Origin: Triatoma infestans | Taxonomy: Eukaryota > Arthropoda > Insecta > Hemiptera > Reduviidae | Direction: 5' to 3' | Length of the DNA: 64,000 bases | NCBI GenBank assembly: GCA_011037195.1 | Contig: JAAEAF010002339.1 | Location: 50,411-114,410, forward strand | Part shown: positions 56,901-64,000 of the stretch, piece by piece | Position numbering within the stretch: the first letter of the stretch is position 1 | How the letters are laid out: each line of letters starts with the position of its first letter | Translations under genes and position numbers: made by a program | Notes under the pieces: generated by a model | The model's input: the letters and a program-made list of their open reading frames with translations, nothing else | Told to the model about the DNA's origin: nothing | Databases searched by the model: none

Positions 56901-57235
56901 TTTTAAATTCTATGTATAATGTATAATTTTTTTCATTTTTAGTATAATAATATCATTTTTTGCCTTTTATATTATATCCTGTAATAGTTTTGTAGTTATT
57001 TCCAATCCCCCCCAAGTGTTATATCATTTATTCTTTGTTTTTATTGTTATGTTTTTGTGGCCATTTTTTTTTCTTCCCTTGTCTTCAATTTAATTTATGT
57101 TTAAAATGTATTCTAATGCAGTAAACTCTGGCAGACGGCGTTACGCCATGCCTTTATGCTTTGTATGTTTATATATATATATATATATATATATTGTAAA
57201 TACTTTAATAAAGCATTATTATTATTTCTTTTTTT
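53930..57235 (+). pseudogene. Decayed LINE with endonuclease, RT and C-terminal zinc motif
   Basis: Pieces in order: an endonuclease part (LIAIDIEGANSYLVPVYLN, then up to 54450 with LFSDHQPISL, the SDH end of APE domains), a linker, HKAPGP at about 54990, RT parts (DVQAGFRRGYS, FIDLKLAFDSVDHS, IGAGIRQGCLLSP, a LYVDDV-like block near 55675), then a long C-terminal domain with CSLCNFNCREDHFVR. At least eight stops or frame changes are present. The 3' end shows (AT)n and ATTATTATT, a simple-repeat tail. The clade is not assigned with certainty. Confidence 0.7.
57167..57196. repeat. (TA)n microsatellite in a LINE tail
   Basis: Pure AT dinucleotide run just before the TTTAATAAAGCATTATTATT end of the LINE. 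Confidence 0.8.
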
Positions 57236-57240
57236 TAACC

Positions 57241-57640
57241 TCAGTAATATACTGGATCAGATATAATAATGTACGGGATGAAACCAAGCACATTTTTATT
57301 TATTGTTCGTCTGAGAATTTCCGGACAATATGGCACGGGTTTAACACCGACTGCTTTCTGGAGGACCATATAAATATTTCGGTCCAATTCCAAAGTGGCT
57401 CTACTTTCGTGCAATTTGTGGGGCACTGGGGCCCTATCCCAGTTGCCGAGAGGACTATGAGTACTACTCGGACAGCCTCCACTTCCCATAGTCTCTTCAT
57501 TTCGGACCCAAGGTCTGCATACTTACGCTTTTTTCCGCCATTACTTGTAGGAGGTCGTTGGTTTATTATTATTATTATTATTATTATAAGCCGTGGGTGG
57601 AGGGTGTTTTTCCTTCAGCATTTTAGCTGGCCCTTAAAAT
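57241..57640 (-). pseudogene. R2-type LINE C-terminal fragment, copy 1
   Basis: On the minus strand 57500-57300 gives MKRLWEVEAVRVVLIVLSAT and, at the end, NPCHIVRKF. This matches the end of LINE proteins that carry a restriction-like endonuclease (pattern W.V..V..V.IV.S..G.. then ..ARI.RK.L). A (TTA)n run at 57564-57590 stands at one edge. Plus-strand ORFs here are shadows. Confidence 0.45.
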
Positions 57641-58060
57641 GATGTGCGGGTTCAAAAACCCAGCACATCATTTCTTAAATAAAATTCCATATTTAAAAAT
57701 TTCCGAACTATTCTTGTTCCATGAAGAACTACCGATTTCTGCATAGTTGCAAACAATTTTTTTGATAGCCCAATAGCCTCCAGTCTTCCAACAGATCGGT
57801 AGGGACAATCCCAGTATTAAACATAATTAGTGGGTGCGTCTCCACTCGCTCTAATTTCTAAATGCGCGTCACCTCCTCTTCAAGAAATGCATACTTTTGC
57901 AACTTTTCAGTTCTCGAATTCTAAATGCGGTGGGTAAAAATACGATGTTTTCCTTTTTATTGGGTAACACAATATCTGGTCTGTTGCACTGTATCGTCCT
58001 ATCAGTTAGTACCGTCCTGTCATAATATAGTCTATACTCTTCAGACTCTAGTACAGGCTG
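57641..58060 (-). pseudogene. R2-type LINE C-terminal fragment, copy 2
   Basis: On the minus strand from about 58050 the blocks YYDRTVLTDRTIQCNRPDIVL and NKKENI form a PD-x..-K pattern like the restriction-like endonuclease of R2/R4-type LINEs. Degraded continuation reads to about 57680. Several stops. It ends close to the left edge of the Maverick. Confidence 0.45.
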
Positions 58061-58658
58061 GGTCTATATTTTAATAAGAGATACGTTCTTTATTAAAACC
58101 GCACTTTATTGCAAGCTCTAGGTGCACTATCTGAGTAGGGTATAAATGTTACAACTGGCGCAACCCCTTCGTCCCCCGCCTACAAAATTCGCTGGATAGG
58201 AGGGTGTTCTTCAGCCCTTCCTCAGCTCACCGTAGCTAAGGCGATGGGGAGTGTGGTGTAGTGGGTATATAGCTGTCTCAACATTCCCTATATCATCATC
58301 TCTCTCACTAACGTTAGTAGCCCCCCTGTTCATCTATAGCCCACGCTCTCTATAGTTTGTAATTATAATATAATAAAAAATAAATAAATAAATAAATATT
58401 ATAAATAAACTTAATAATATTTGTGTAATCAAATACAAAATTTGTCATTTAGCTGTCTTATACTCTAGTCGTTACCCTTTGAGGTCACCAGCACTATTGT
58501 ATTTGTTTTTTTTTTTTCTTAAACATATATGTCATCTGTTTTATATATATATACGCTTCAACTATTGCACACATTCACGTACCTTAAGTAATAGATTTTT
58601 TTTTTTAAAAGAAAGGGTTTACTATTTCATTCATGTAGTTCATTTATGTAGTGCAACG
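58061..58658. other. Left end region of the Maverick with promoter
   Basis: It contains the candidate terminal repeat (from 58134), a less AT-rich patch (58170-58260), (AAAT)n at 58375-58395 and a TATA-like TTTATATATATATACG at about 58541-58556, roughly 105 bases before the ATG at 58659. The opposite terminus is outside the window. Confidence 0.5.
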
Positions 58659-59499
58659 ATGGCAGACCTTTGGAAGGAAATAACAACCAGTGACAGTTAT
58701 CAAAAATTTATTTCCACGTTATCCACTATCGATTTAGATAATTCTGAATTGGCACAAAAATATATAGACTTAAAACGAAAATTACTAAGAATGGAAGAAT
58801 ATGCAAAAGAGTTCGTGGAAAGAGCCGCTAATAAACATTTTAAATAATGCGTTTGGTCAAACCCTGACCAGTGGTGTGGACCTGATACATGTGAATGTTT
58901 CCGAATATCATTTCTATCCAATAGCATTGAACGTGACTTAAATGATATTCTTGGTGGAGGGGATCTTTGAGACTCAAGAAGTTCAAAACAGTGCAAAACA
59001 GTGTTCAGTTGCATTCAGCATCATAGCAGCGAGTGAAATTGGTTTACATTGAACCACAAGTTTTCCTCTCAACAGACACAACTCTAAGAATCTAATAACT
59101 GGACTGTCTCAAGATGGTGTACCTCTGATAGCTTTGAAAACCAGAAAAGTTATTATTTATCTTAAGGTAGATGATTGGTCAACTTTGGAATCTAAGAAGC
59201 AATATTGTGATGAATTCTTTGATAAGAAAAAACAGGCTTCTCCAGACTCAATCAATCTTAACAGCGCTAATATATTTTTCATTACATCTAGCCACAAGAT
59301 GATTTCTACCCAGGGAAAAGCAACTTGGGTGGAAGATCTTCTCAGTTTTCAACCTACTACCATCACTCTTCTGAGAAATGAATATTTCAAACTTCAAAGC
59401 ATCTTTACGGATATTAGTAATGAGTTAAATTATTTGTCAAAACTCTGTAAACCCAATACCATGTTGCCTTATTATTATAAAATTGTGCAAGATCAATAA
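58659..59499 (+). pseudogene. Unrecognised Maverick gene, broken
   Basis: ATG 58659 opens 62 codons of helical, charged sequence (MADLWKEITTSDSYQ start). Near 58840 the readable frame changes. The new frame runs to 59499 with two stops (about 58921 and 59049). The last part, from about 59060, is open for 140 codons and includes KVIIYLKVDDW, FFITSS and DLLSFQPTTITLL. Taken together one gene of about 280 codons seems likely, though a two-exon gene is possible. The stop overlaps AATAAA at 59496, a good polyadenylation signal. I do not recognise the family. It converges on the integrase gene. Confidence 0.55.
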
Positions 59500-59630
59500 A
59501 AGCCATGTGTTTATTAAGTTTTTTTTTCGTATTAACCCATAATTACATGTCAACGTCTGTTTGAAACATGTTTCAACTGGTTCAGGAAGGAAGGAATGCA
59601 GAAGAAACTCAGTTAACAGAAAAAACATCT

Positions 59631-60556
59631 TTAATTTAGTAAATCACGTACATTTATCCAAGTATGCTTTTTATTAAAGCCCAACCACTTTACATAAAGC
59701 TTATTATTTTTACGTTTTAATACTTTTTCTACAAGATATACATCTTTATATTTAGTTTTCTGCAGTTCTTGTGTATAAAATGCTCCCTGAATAGGTTGTC
59801 CGGACAAATCTTCCAACAAGTAAGTATATGGAACTGTCTTGCGCACACTTTTAATTTTAAATATTTCAGCACTCCAATTGGGCGTATATCCTCTTGTAAA
59901 AACAGTCCTCTCTTTGAAACACGTACATAATCTCCTTCATTAAAACGCTGTTTATCACGTCTCTTACCTTTAGAAGAATAAACATTAGCTAATAAAGAAG
60001 CTTCATTGGTGGCATTTACTTGTGATGGTTTCATACCAATCGTACGGTGTATTTTATTGTTGTAGTCATTTATCAAATCAGTTAAATATTTTGTATAATT
60101 ATAGTTTCTTCTTAGACTGAACAGTCGATACATCATTGATTTAAATGTTCTATTAAATCGTTCAACAATAGAACTTTTAATCTGACTATAGGTACTGTAA
60201 TGATTTATATTGTACTTCTTCATTAGCTTCTTGAATTGGGCATTGTAGAATTCCTTACCATTATCTGTTTGAATATTTTTGGGAATTCGTCCACTCAAAT
60301 TTAGAATGTTTTCCATTGCTCGAGTGACATCTTGAGCACTTTTAGATTTCACAGGTTCTACCCAGGCATACTTGGAGAAACAATCAATCACTGCTAGTAT
60401 GTATTTATAACCATTATTCTGGCGAGCATAAGGAATCATTTCTATTAAATCTAACTGCCATAAATCGTCAATACCCTTAAGAATTATACGTCTTCTAGGA
60501 TAATGCACTCTTGCTGATTTATGAAGTTCATTGACGACGACCTCCTTGAAGGACAT
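59631..60556 (-). pseudogene. Maverick integrase with chromodomain, one frameshift
   Basis: The ATG at 60556 starts a DDE integrase: D36 in WQLDLIEM, D98 in QTDNGKEF and E132 in SSIVERFNRTF, followed by the HRTIG..PSQV block and a basic stretch. A one-base frameshift at about 59895-59910 displaces the frame. The C-terminal part continues in the frame open at 59846-59631, with a chromodomain (YLVEKVLKRKNNKLYVKWLGF, ending in W and a short tail). Integrase inserts Maverick DNA, and the chromodomain may guide it to chromatin. The start overlaps the upstream gene by 29 bp. Confidence 0.88.
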
Positions 60557-60986
60557 TTTGTATGAATTGTTTAAGGTAGCCTAAAGTTACAACATCAGTA
60601 TCATTTACAGGGTCTCTCACGTTTGATATTTTTCTCCTTAGAGCATTGTATATATTTGTAATGGAAACACCTTCTTCTGTCTTTGGAATGGTTAAAGCGG
60701 TACTTTCCAAAAATCCTCTTGTCACACAATCATGTTTCTCTTCAGGATCTTGCACATTAATAATACGCTTATTACCTACATTAATATGATTTGTTCTCCA
60801 GTTAGCTATATTAGCTAAACTATCAGCATATAATTTATTCACTGCATCATTTCTTTCTTTGGGCAAACTGACGTTAATTACACGTTTATTACTTACATTC
60901 ACTACATCCTCCTCTTCATCTATTAACTGGTTAAGTTTTCCTATAAACTTGGAATAATCATGGTGACCAAACTTATCAACCGGCAT
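60528..60986 (-). CDS. Fibre-like protein with shaft repeats
   Basis: 152 residues from ATG 60986, intact. Three repeats of a pattern V-N-V-x-N-K-R-[VI]-I-N-V-x2-P-x4-D-[AC]-V are visible: about residues 28-50, 68-90 and 113-135 (the last as ISNVRDPVNDTDVVTLGYL). Such N-V-x-D-P-x-D-x-x-D-A-V-x-x-x-Y/F-L repeats are typical of trimeric viral and phage fibres/tail spikes, in which the chain turns at each repeat. It is therefore a plausible vertex spike or fibre of the virion. The role in this element is inferred. It lies directly upstream of integrase in the same transcription unit. Confidence 0.65.
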   Translation of the reverse strand: MPVDKFGHHDYSKFIGKLNQLIDEEEDVVNVSNKRVINVSLPKERNDAVNKLYADSLANIANWRTNHINVGNKRIINVQDPEEKHDCVTRGFLESTALTIPKTEEGVSITNIYNALRRKISNVRDPVNDTDVVTLGYLKQFIQNVLQGGRRQ

Positions 60987-60999
60987 GTTGAAGTGTTAC

Positions 61000-62073
61000 T
61001 TAATAAATGACTCCAGCTTCTCGTAACTCTTCAATTATAGACTGAATTTCATTCTCATGACCCGTATGACCGGCAGTGGTTGACGCATATAAAAGCCGAA
61101 GTCGGTCTACCAATTCATTTGGGTCATCCCAATATTCATAATACTTTGACCTTCCCACATGCCTGTGCCACTGGTTTGTTTTGGTCTTAAAGGGTATCTA
61201 GATTGTGCTGGAGGCTTGGTTGCTATAAGAGTCCGAGGGCTTTGTGATGTTGATGTTAATAGTGGTGGCGTATACTTTGTCTGAGGTAAACTTTTCTCTT
61301 TAGCGGAGGTGATGGGGAATGAAAATAGAGGGGCAATGATATTTTTGTACTTCCATCCTCGACTAGCACTAATACTTTTTTCATCACTAAACTGTTTTTT
61401 ATGTGCATTACTAGTTTCCAAATATTTTTATAGTTTTCCAAATCTTTCTCAGAATAGTTGGTAGGTTGTTTTAAAAATAATAATTGAAATAAACCTGGCG
61501 TACCTTCATACCATTTATTATTTATATTAATATCATCACCATCAATAGTTACTACCGCATTTCCTATGACCATTCCACCTTTAGGTACTACCCGAATACC
61601 GTATTTGTCATCCATATCTTTAGTATCCGAACTCATTATTTTCAATAGATAGGGTTGAACTAAAGGACCTATCCCTTTTTCCTCTTCTAAACTTTCTTGT
61701 AATTTCTCCATACCAAGTTGCTGTATTTGCTCTAAGAGAGTAAACTCTTCTTCAACTTCAAATGTTCCTCTTCTTGTTTAATAGGGAAAACACTCTTTTT
61801 TGGATAAGTGTGAAGCGGGGTTGATGTATGAGGTGTTGCTTCCGTTGTGGTAGACGCTTCTTTTTTAACCACTAATGGTAGCGGTGTAAAGGGTTCTTCT
61901 TTGATTTTGGGTAATTCTTTTTGATAAATTAGCTCTTGAAGAGGTTTGGTAATAGGTTTCAAACTCCTTTCTAAATCCTCCTGAGATGATTGGAGACCTC
62001 TCTTCAGACTTTTAAATTTTTCGCGAAGCGACTTTGAAGCTTTAATAAGCTCTTTCGTAGCTTTAGTATCCAT
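61000..62073 (-). pseudogene. Conserved Maverick protein (DUF8207-like), frameshifted
   Basis: ATG 62073 begins a charged, coiled-coil-like N-terminus (61732-62073), then Pro/Thr-rich sequence. After a frame change near 61720 follows the conserved domain with YGIRV, the IGN..VTIDGDDI and WYEGTPGLFQLLFLK blocks and the DLENYK helix (61711 to about 61400). A second frame change leads to a Ser/Pro/Arg-rich linker (61421-61107), and a third to the C-terminal helix ending at 61000. The GTPGLW/F..LL domain is standard next to integrase and ATPase genes in insect Mavericks. Its function is unknown to me; the Pfam-like name is from memory. Confidence 0.65.
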
Positions 62074-62100
62074 GATGGAAATGATAGATTTGTGTTGGAA

Positions 62101-62798
62101 CTACATATAGATAAATGTGTCCAAACCCTTCCGAAATCTGCCACTGTTTAAATCTCTTGTTTTATCTAAAGTTATAAATCCATGAGGCTCCTCCCAACAG
62201 ATATTACACATCTGTTTAAATTTGTCAAATGAAATATTGGGTGAACTTACATGGTCACTGTATACGTGTCTTAAATTCAAATTATCCTGCTCGAAAAGCA
62301 TGATAAAGTTGGCGTTATCGCGAATTAGGTGTTTAGGGATCCTAGCATAACTCTGACAAAGATAGAAGCAGTCTATCCATTTATGACGTCCCATACTGAA
62401 ATATTTACGAATATTTTCCTGCTCATCCATTGAAATATCATCAAAAATGATAATAGAGTCTGGTTCAGCGTCATCAGGGTTGATTACCTGTTGAGTGGCA
62501 TTTATTGTAAAAAACCCTATTTCTGTACTAGTTTAAAAATCTTCTCCAAATATATATATTTCTCTTGTTGGAGTGATCTACTACAAATATATAAGTTTGC
62601 AAATCTCAATCCATTTGGTTGTAAAAGCAAACAAACCATAAGGTTGGTTTTACCAGATCCTGAAGTCCCACAAATAAGTGCTCGTAAACTATCTGGCAGT
62701 AATGATCCATGTCGATTTACTTTCATATGTCCACAGTCCATTGAATTGGTCACTAGATTGCAAATAGGTAATTTTTCACTTTGCTTCTCTAAACGCAT
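62101..62798 (-). pseudogene. FtsK/HerA-type DNA packaging ATPase, one frameshift
   Basis: ATG 62798 starts the N-terminal piece with Walker A GTSGSGKT at residues 44-51. It stops at 62517. A one-base frameshift at about 62515-62520 moves to the frame that carries Walker B (IIIFDD, about 62439-62456) and continues through 62430-62101 (CQSYARIPKHLIRDNANFIM, a Gln/Arg sensor region). The domain order matches the A32-like ATPase that pumps DNA into the capsid in Mavericks, adintoviruses and relatives. It is divergent to the PLA2 gene across a 63-bp gap. Confidence 0.85.
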
Positions 62799-62861
62799 TT
62801 TTTTTTTATTAGGGGAGGAGGATGCTATATAAATACGTTCAGCTCTAAATGATCTATCATA
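62799..62861 (+). promoter_or_regulatory. Divergent promoter region
   Basis: The 63 bp between the ATPase (minus) and PLA2 (plus) start codons contain TATATAAA at 62826-62833, 29 bp before the plus-strand ATG. An A/T run at 62799-62810 lies next to the minus-strand ATG. The left block of genes may be driven from the same gap. Confidence 0.5.
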
Positions 62862-63488
62862 ATGAGAAGGAAAACTGTGGGAAGAGGTCTTATAAATTCA
62901 GTGATCAACAAACTCCCATTTGAAGTGCATATACCTGGCTACAGATTTTGTGGTCCTGGAACTAATTTACAAGAAAGATTAAAACGGGGAGATAGAGGTA
63001 TTAATCCCTTGGACGAAGCCTGTCGACTTCATGACATTGCATATTCACAGCAGAACGATCTAGATTCAAGGCATAAGGCTGATCTTATACTCGCTGACAA
63101 AGCTTGGCAAAGAACAAAAGCTAGTGACGCATCATTTGGTGAAAAAGCAGCAGCTTGGACCGTGACGAACGCAATGAAAGCCAACGTGAAATTAGGTGGT
63201 GGGGAGAAAAAGGTAAAAACTATAAAAGAAGTTATAAGTGCAGCACGTGTAAATTCACCTTTATCAATTAGTAACGCGTCAAGGAAAGCTTTAAGAAAGG
63301 CGAAAAAGTATGTAGGAAAGTTGAAAGTAACAAACATACCAAGAGTTCTACCAGAACCAAGATCTGGTGGTATTCTACCATTTCTAGTACCTTTATTCGC
63401 TGGGCTTTCCGCGCTTGGGAGTTTAGCCGGTAGGGCGTCAGCCATAGCTAAGGTAGTTAAAGATACACAATTGCCAGGAACCGATTAG
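62862..63488 (+). CDS. Phospholipase A2 domain and pX-like capsid protein
   Basis: 208 residues, intact. The N-terminal part holds a parvovirus-VP1u-type phospholipase A2: the calcium loop FCGPGT (residues 29-34), then LDEACRLHDIAY with catalytic His57-Asp58 and a later D..LI..AD helix. The C-terminal part (about 169-203: GGILPFLVPLFAGLSALGSL) is the hydrophobic Gly/Ala/Leu pattern of adenovirus pX-like core proteins. The protein probably sits in the virion, with the PLA2 helping the particle leave the endosome. This fusion is typical of adintoviruses and insect Mavericks. Spacing to the protease gene is 45 bp. Confidence 0.85.
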   Translation: MRRKTVGRGLINSVINKLPFEVHIPGYRFCGPGTNLQERLKRGDRGINPLDEACRLHDIAYSQQNDLDSRHKADLILADKAWQRTKASDASFGEKAAAWTVTNAMKANVKLGGGEKKVKTIKEVISAARVNSPLSISNASRKALRKAKKYVGKLKVTNIPRVLPEPRSGGILPFLVPLFAGLSALGSLAGRASAIAKVVKDTQLPGTD

Positions 63489-63533
63489 AAGAAATGAGAA
63501 GACATAATAAAAAAAATAAGGCATAATAGAAAA

Positions 63534-63968
63534 ATGGAGGCACAGCAAGTTGGTCAAGGACTTTATCTTAAACCTTACAAAAAAGGATATGGTCTGTTTT
63601 TTAAAAGAGATTGACTACTTCCTAATAGAGCACTAACAGATATAGAGTTGATGAAATTTGCTAAAGATATTCCACATTTTAGAGGTATATACATGCGTGA
63701 TAGGTTGCCAAAGTTTCCTAAAACTGATGAATGTGCAATTGTAAATTTAGATTCTGTACACAACGCAGGAACTCATGGGGTTGCCTATATTAAAAAAAGA
63801 AATAGAGTCGATTACTTTGATCCGTTTGGCAATCTCAGACCACCATTGGAATTGTTATGTTACTTAAATGGTTGTGACATAATGTACAATAGAAAGAGAT
63901 TTCAAGATTGGAATACACCTTACTGTGGACATTTATGTTTACAATTTCTATATAATAATGCATTTTAA
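63534..63968 (+). pseudogene. Adenovirus-type cysteine protease, one nonsense codon
   Basis: The ATG at 63534 opens a frame that meets TGA at 63612-63614 and then continues in phase through 63651 (a second ATG) to the stop at 63966-63968. The catalytic set of adenain-like proteases is kept: His in GTHGVAY (codon 63774), Asp in YFDPFG (63819), Gln in the RFQDWN block and Cys in YCGHLC (63936). Maturation of capsid proteins is its role in Mavericks. Start at 63651 would give a shortened protein that keeps all catalytic residues, so activity cannot be excluded. Confidence 0.85.
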
Positions 63969-64000
63969 AGAATAAAGGATTCAGTCATGTCTTATACGTT
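63969..64000 (+). other. End of window after the protease stop
   Basis: An AATAAA (63971) and a few further bases. The next Maverick genes (capsid proteins) would follow outside the window. Confidence 0.5.

Larger units (their letters stand above)
58134..64000. mobile_element. Maverick/Polinton (adintovirus-like), left part, decayed
   Basis: A cluster of hallmark genes: retroviral-like integrase with chromodomain, FtsK/HerA packaging ATPase, adenovirus-type protease, phospholipase A2/pX-like capsid protein, a fibre-like protein and a conserved Maverick protein. Genes are arranged in diverging blocks from a promoter at 62799-62861. Polymerase B and major and minor capsid genes should lie beyond 64000. 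The left end is not proven: AGTAGGGTATAA at 58134 and AGTGGGTATATA at 58259 both look like Polinton termini (AGT start). Most genes carry one to three lesions, so this is a recently dead element. Confidence 0.9.

Noticed and set aside
57097..57642. Plus-strand ORF of 181 codons
   Set aside because: It spans (TA)n and (TTA)n simple repeats and is antisense to a LINE fragment.
62862..63488. Endogenous parvovirus (VP1) from the PLA2 domain
   Set aside because: The pX-like tail and the flanking ATPase, protease and integrase genes place it in a Maverick, and there is no parvoviral NS1 or capsid jelly-roll nearby.
1..64000. CRISPR arrays, bacterial operons or ribosomal RNA
   Set aside because: No regularly spaced identical repeats, no ribosome-binding-site gene strings and no rRNA signatures; the context is eukaryotic.

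Overview
The window looks like a piece of an insect (or close arthropod) nuclear genome made almost wholly of transposable elements. Reasons: it is AT-rich with long non-coding stretches, and it holds a gypsy/errantivirus-type endogenous retrovirus with a baculovirus-F-like envelope gene, jockey-type LINEs, degraded LINE fragments of other types, a hAT fragment, tRNA-derived SINEs, microsatellites and a Maverick/Polinton (adintovirus-like) element. I see no convincing resident host gene and cannot name the species.

Layout. 1-9600: gene-poor DNA with copies of a dispersed repeat (called repeat R here) and one LINE scrap. 9663-15607: an errantivirus-like provirus with two LTRs of about 271 bp and a CCGG target duplication, inserted inside a copy of repeat R. 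Its gag is broken and its protease is changed at the active site. Reverse transcriptase, RNase H and most of integrase are missing. In their place is about 0.8 kb that looks like captured cellular coding sequence, resembling the tail of the Su(var)4-20/KMT5 chromatin methyltransferase family. Only env is fully open. 17296-17610: a foldback MITE. 19365-22722 (minus): a gypsy pol fragment joined to the 5' half of a LINE. 23397-28860: LINE, LTR and hAT remnants.

30193-34666 is a full-length jockey-type LINE with both ORFs open, a poly-A tail and a perfect 12-bp target duplication. 36330-45100 holds several decayed LINEs, one of which seems to be split by a later insertion. 45940-53750 holds foldbacks, a SINE and more copies of repeat R. 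53930-58060 holds another decayed LINE and two fragments of an R2-type LINE on the minus strand.

From about 58134 to the window end is the left part of a Maverick/Polinton. It has an unrecognised plus-strand gene, an integrase with chromodomain, a fibre-like repeat protein, a conserved Maverick protein, a packaging ATPase, a phospholipase A2/pX-like capsid protein and an adenovirus-type cysteine protease. Several genes carry only one to three frameshifts or stops, so the copy is recognisable but no longer intact. Major and minor capsid genes and polymerase B are not in the window.

The two most notable items are the chromatin-gene capture by the insect retrovirus and the Maverick cluster. Two cross-cutting patterns also deserve attention: repeat R (at least eight copies, nature unknown), and a short hairpin motif of the form CTGA..GA-stem-GAAACG that recurs in otherwise unrelated repeats.
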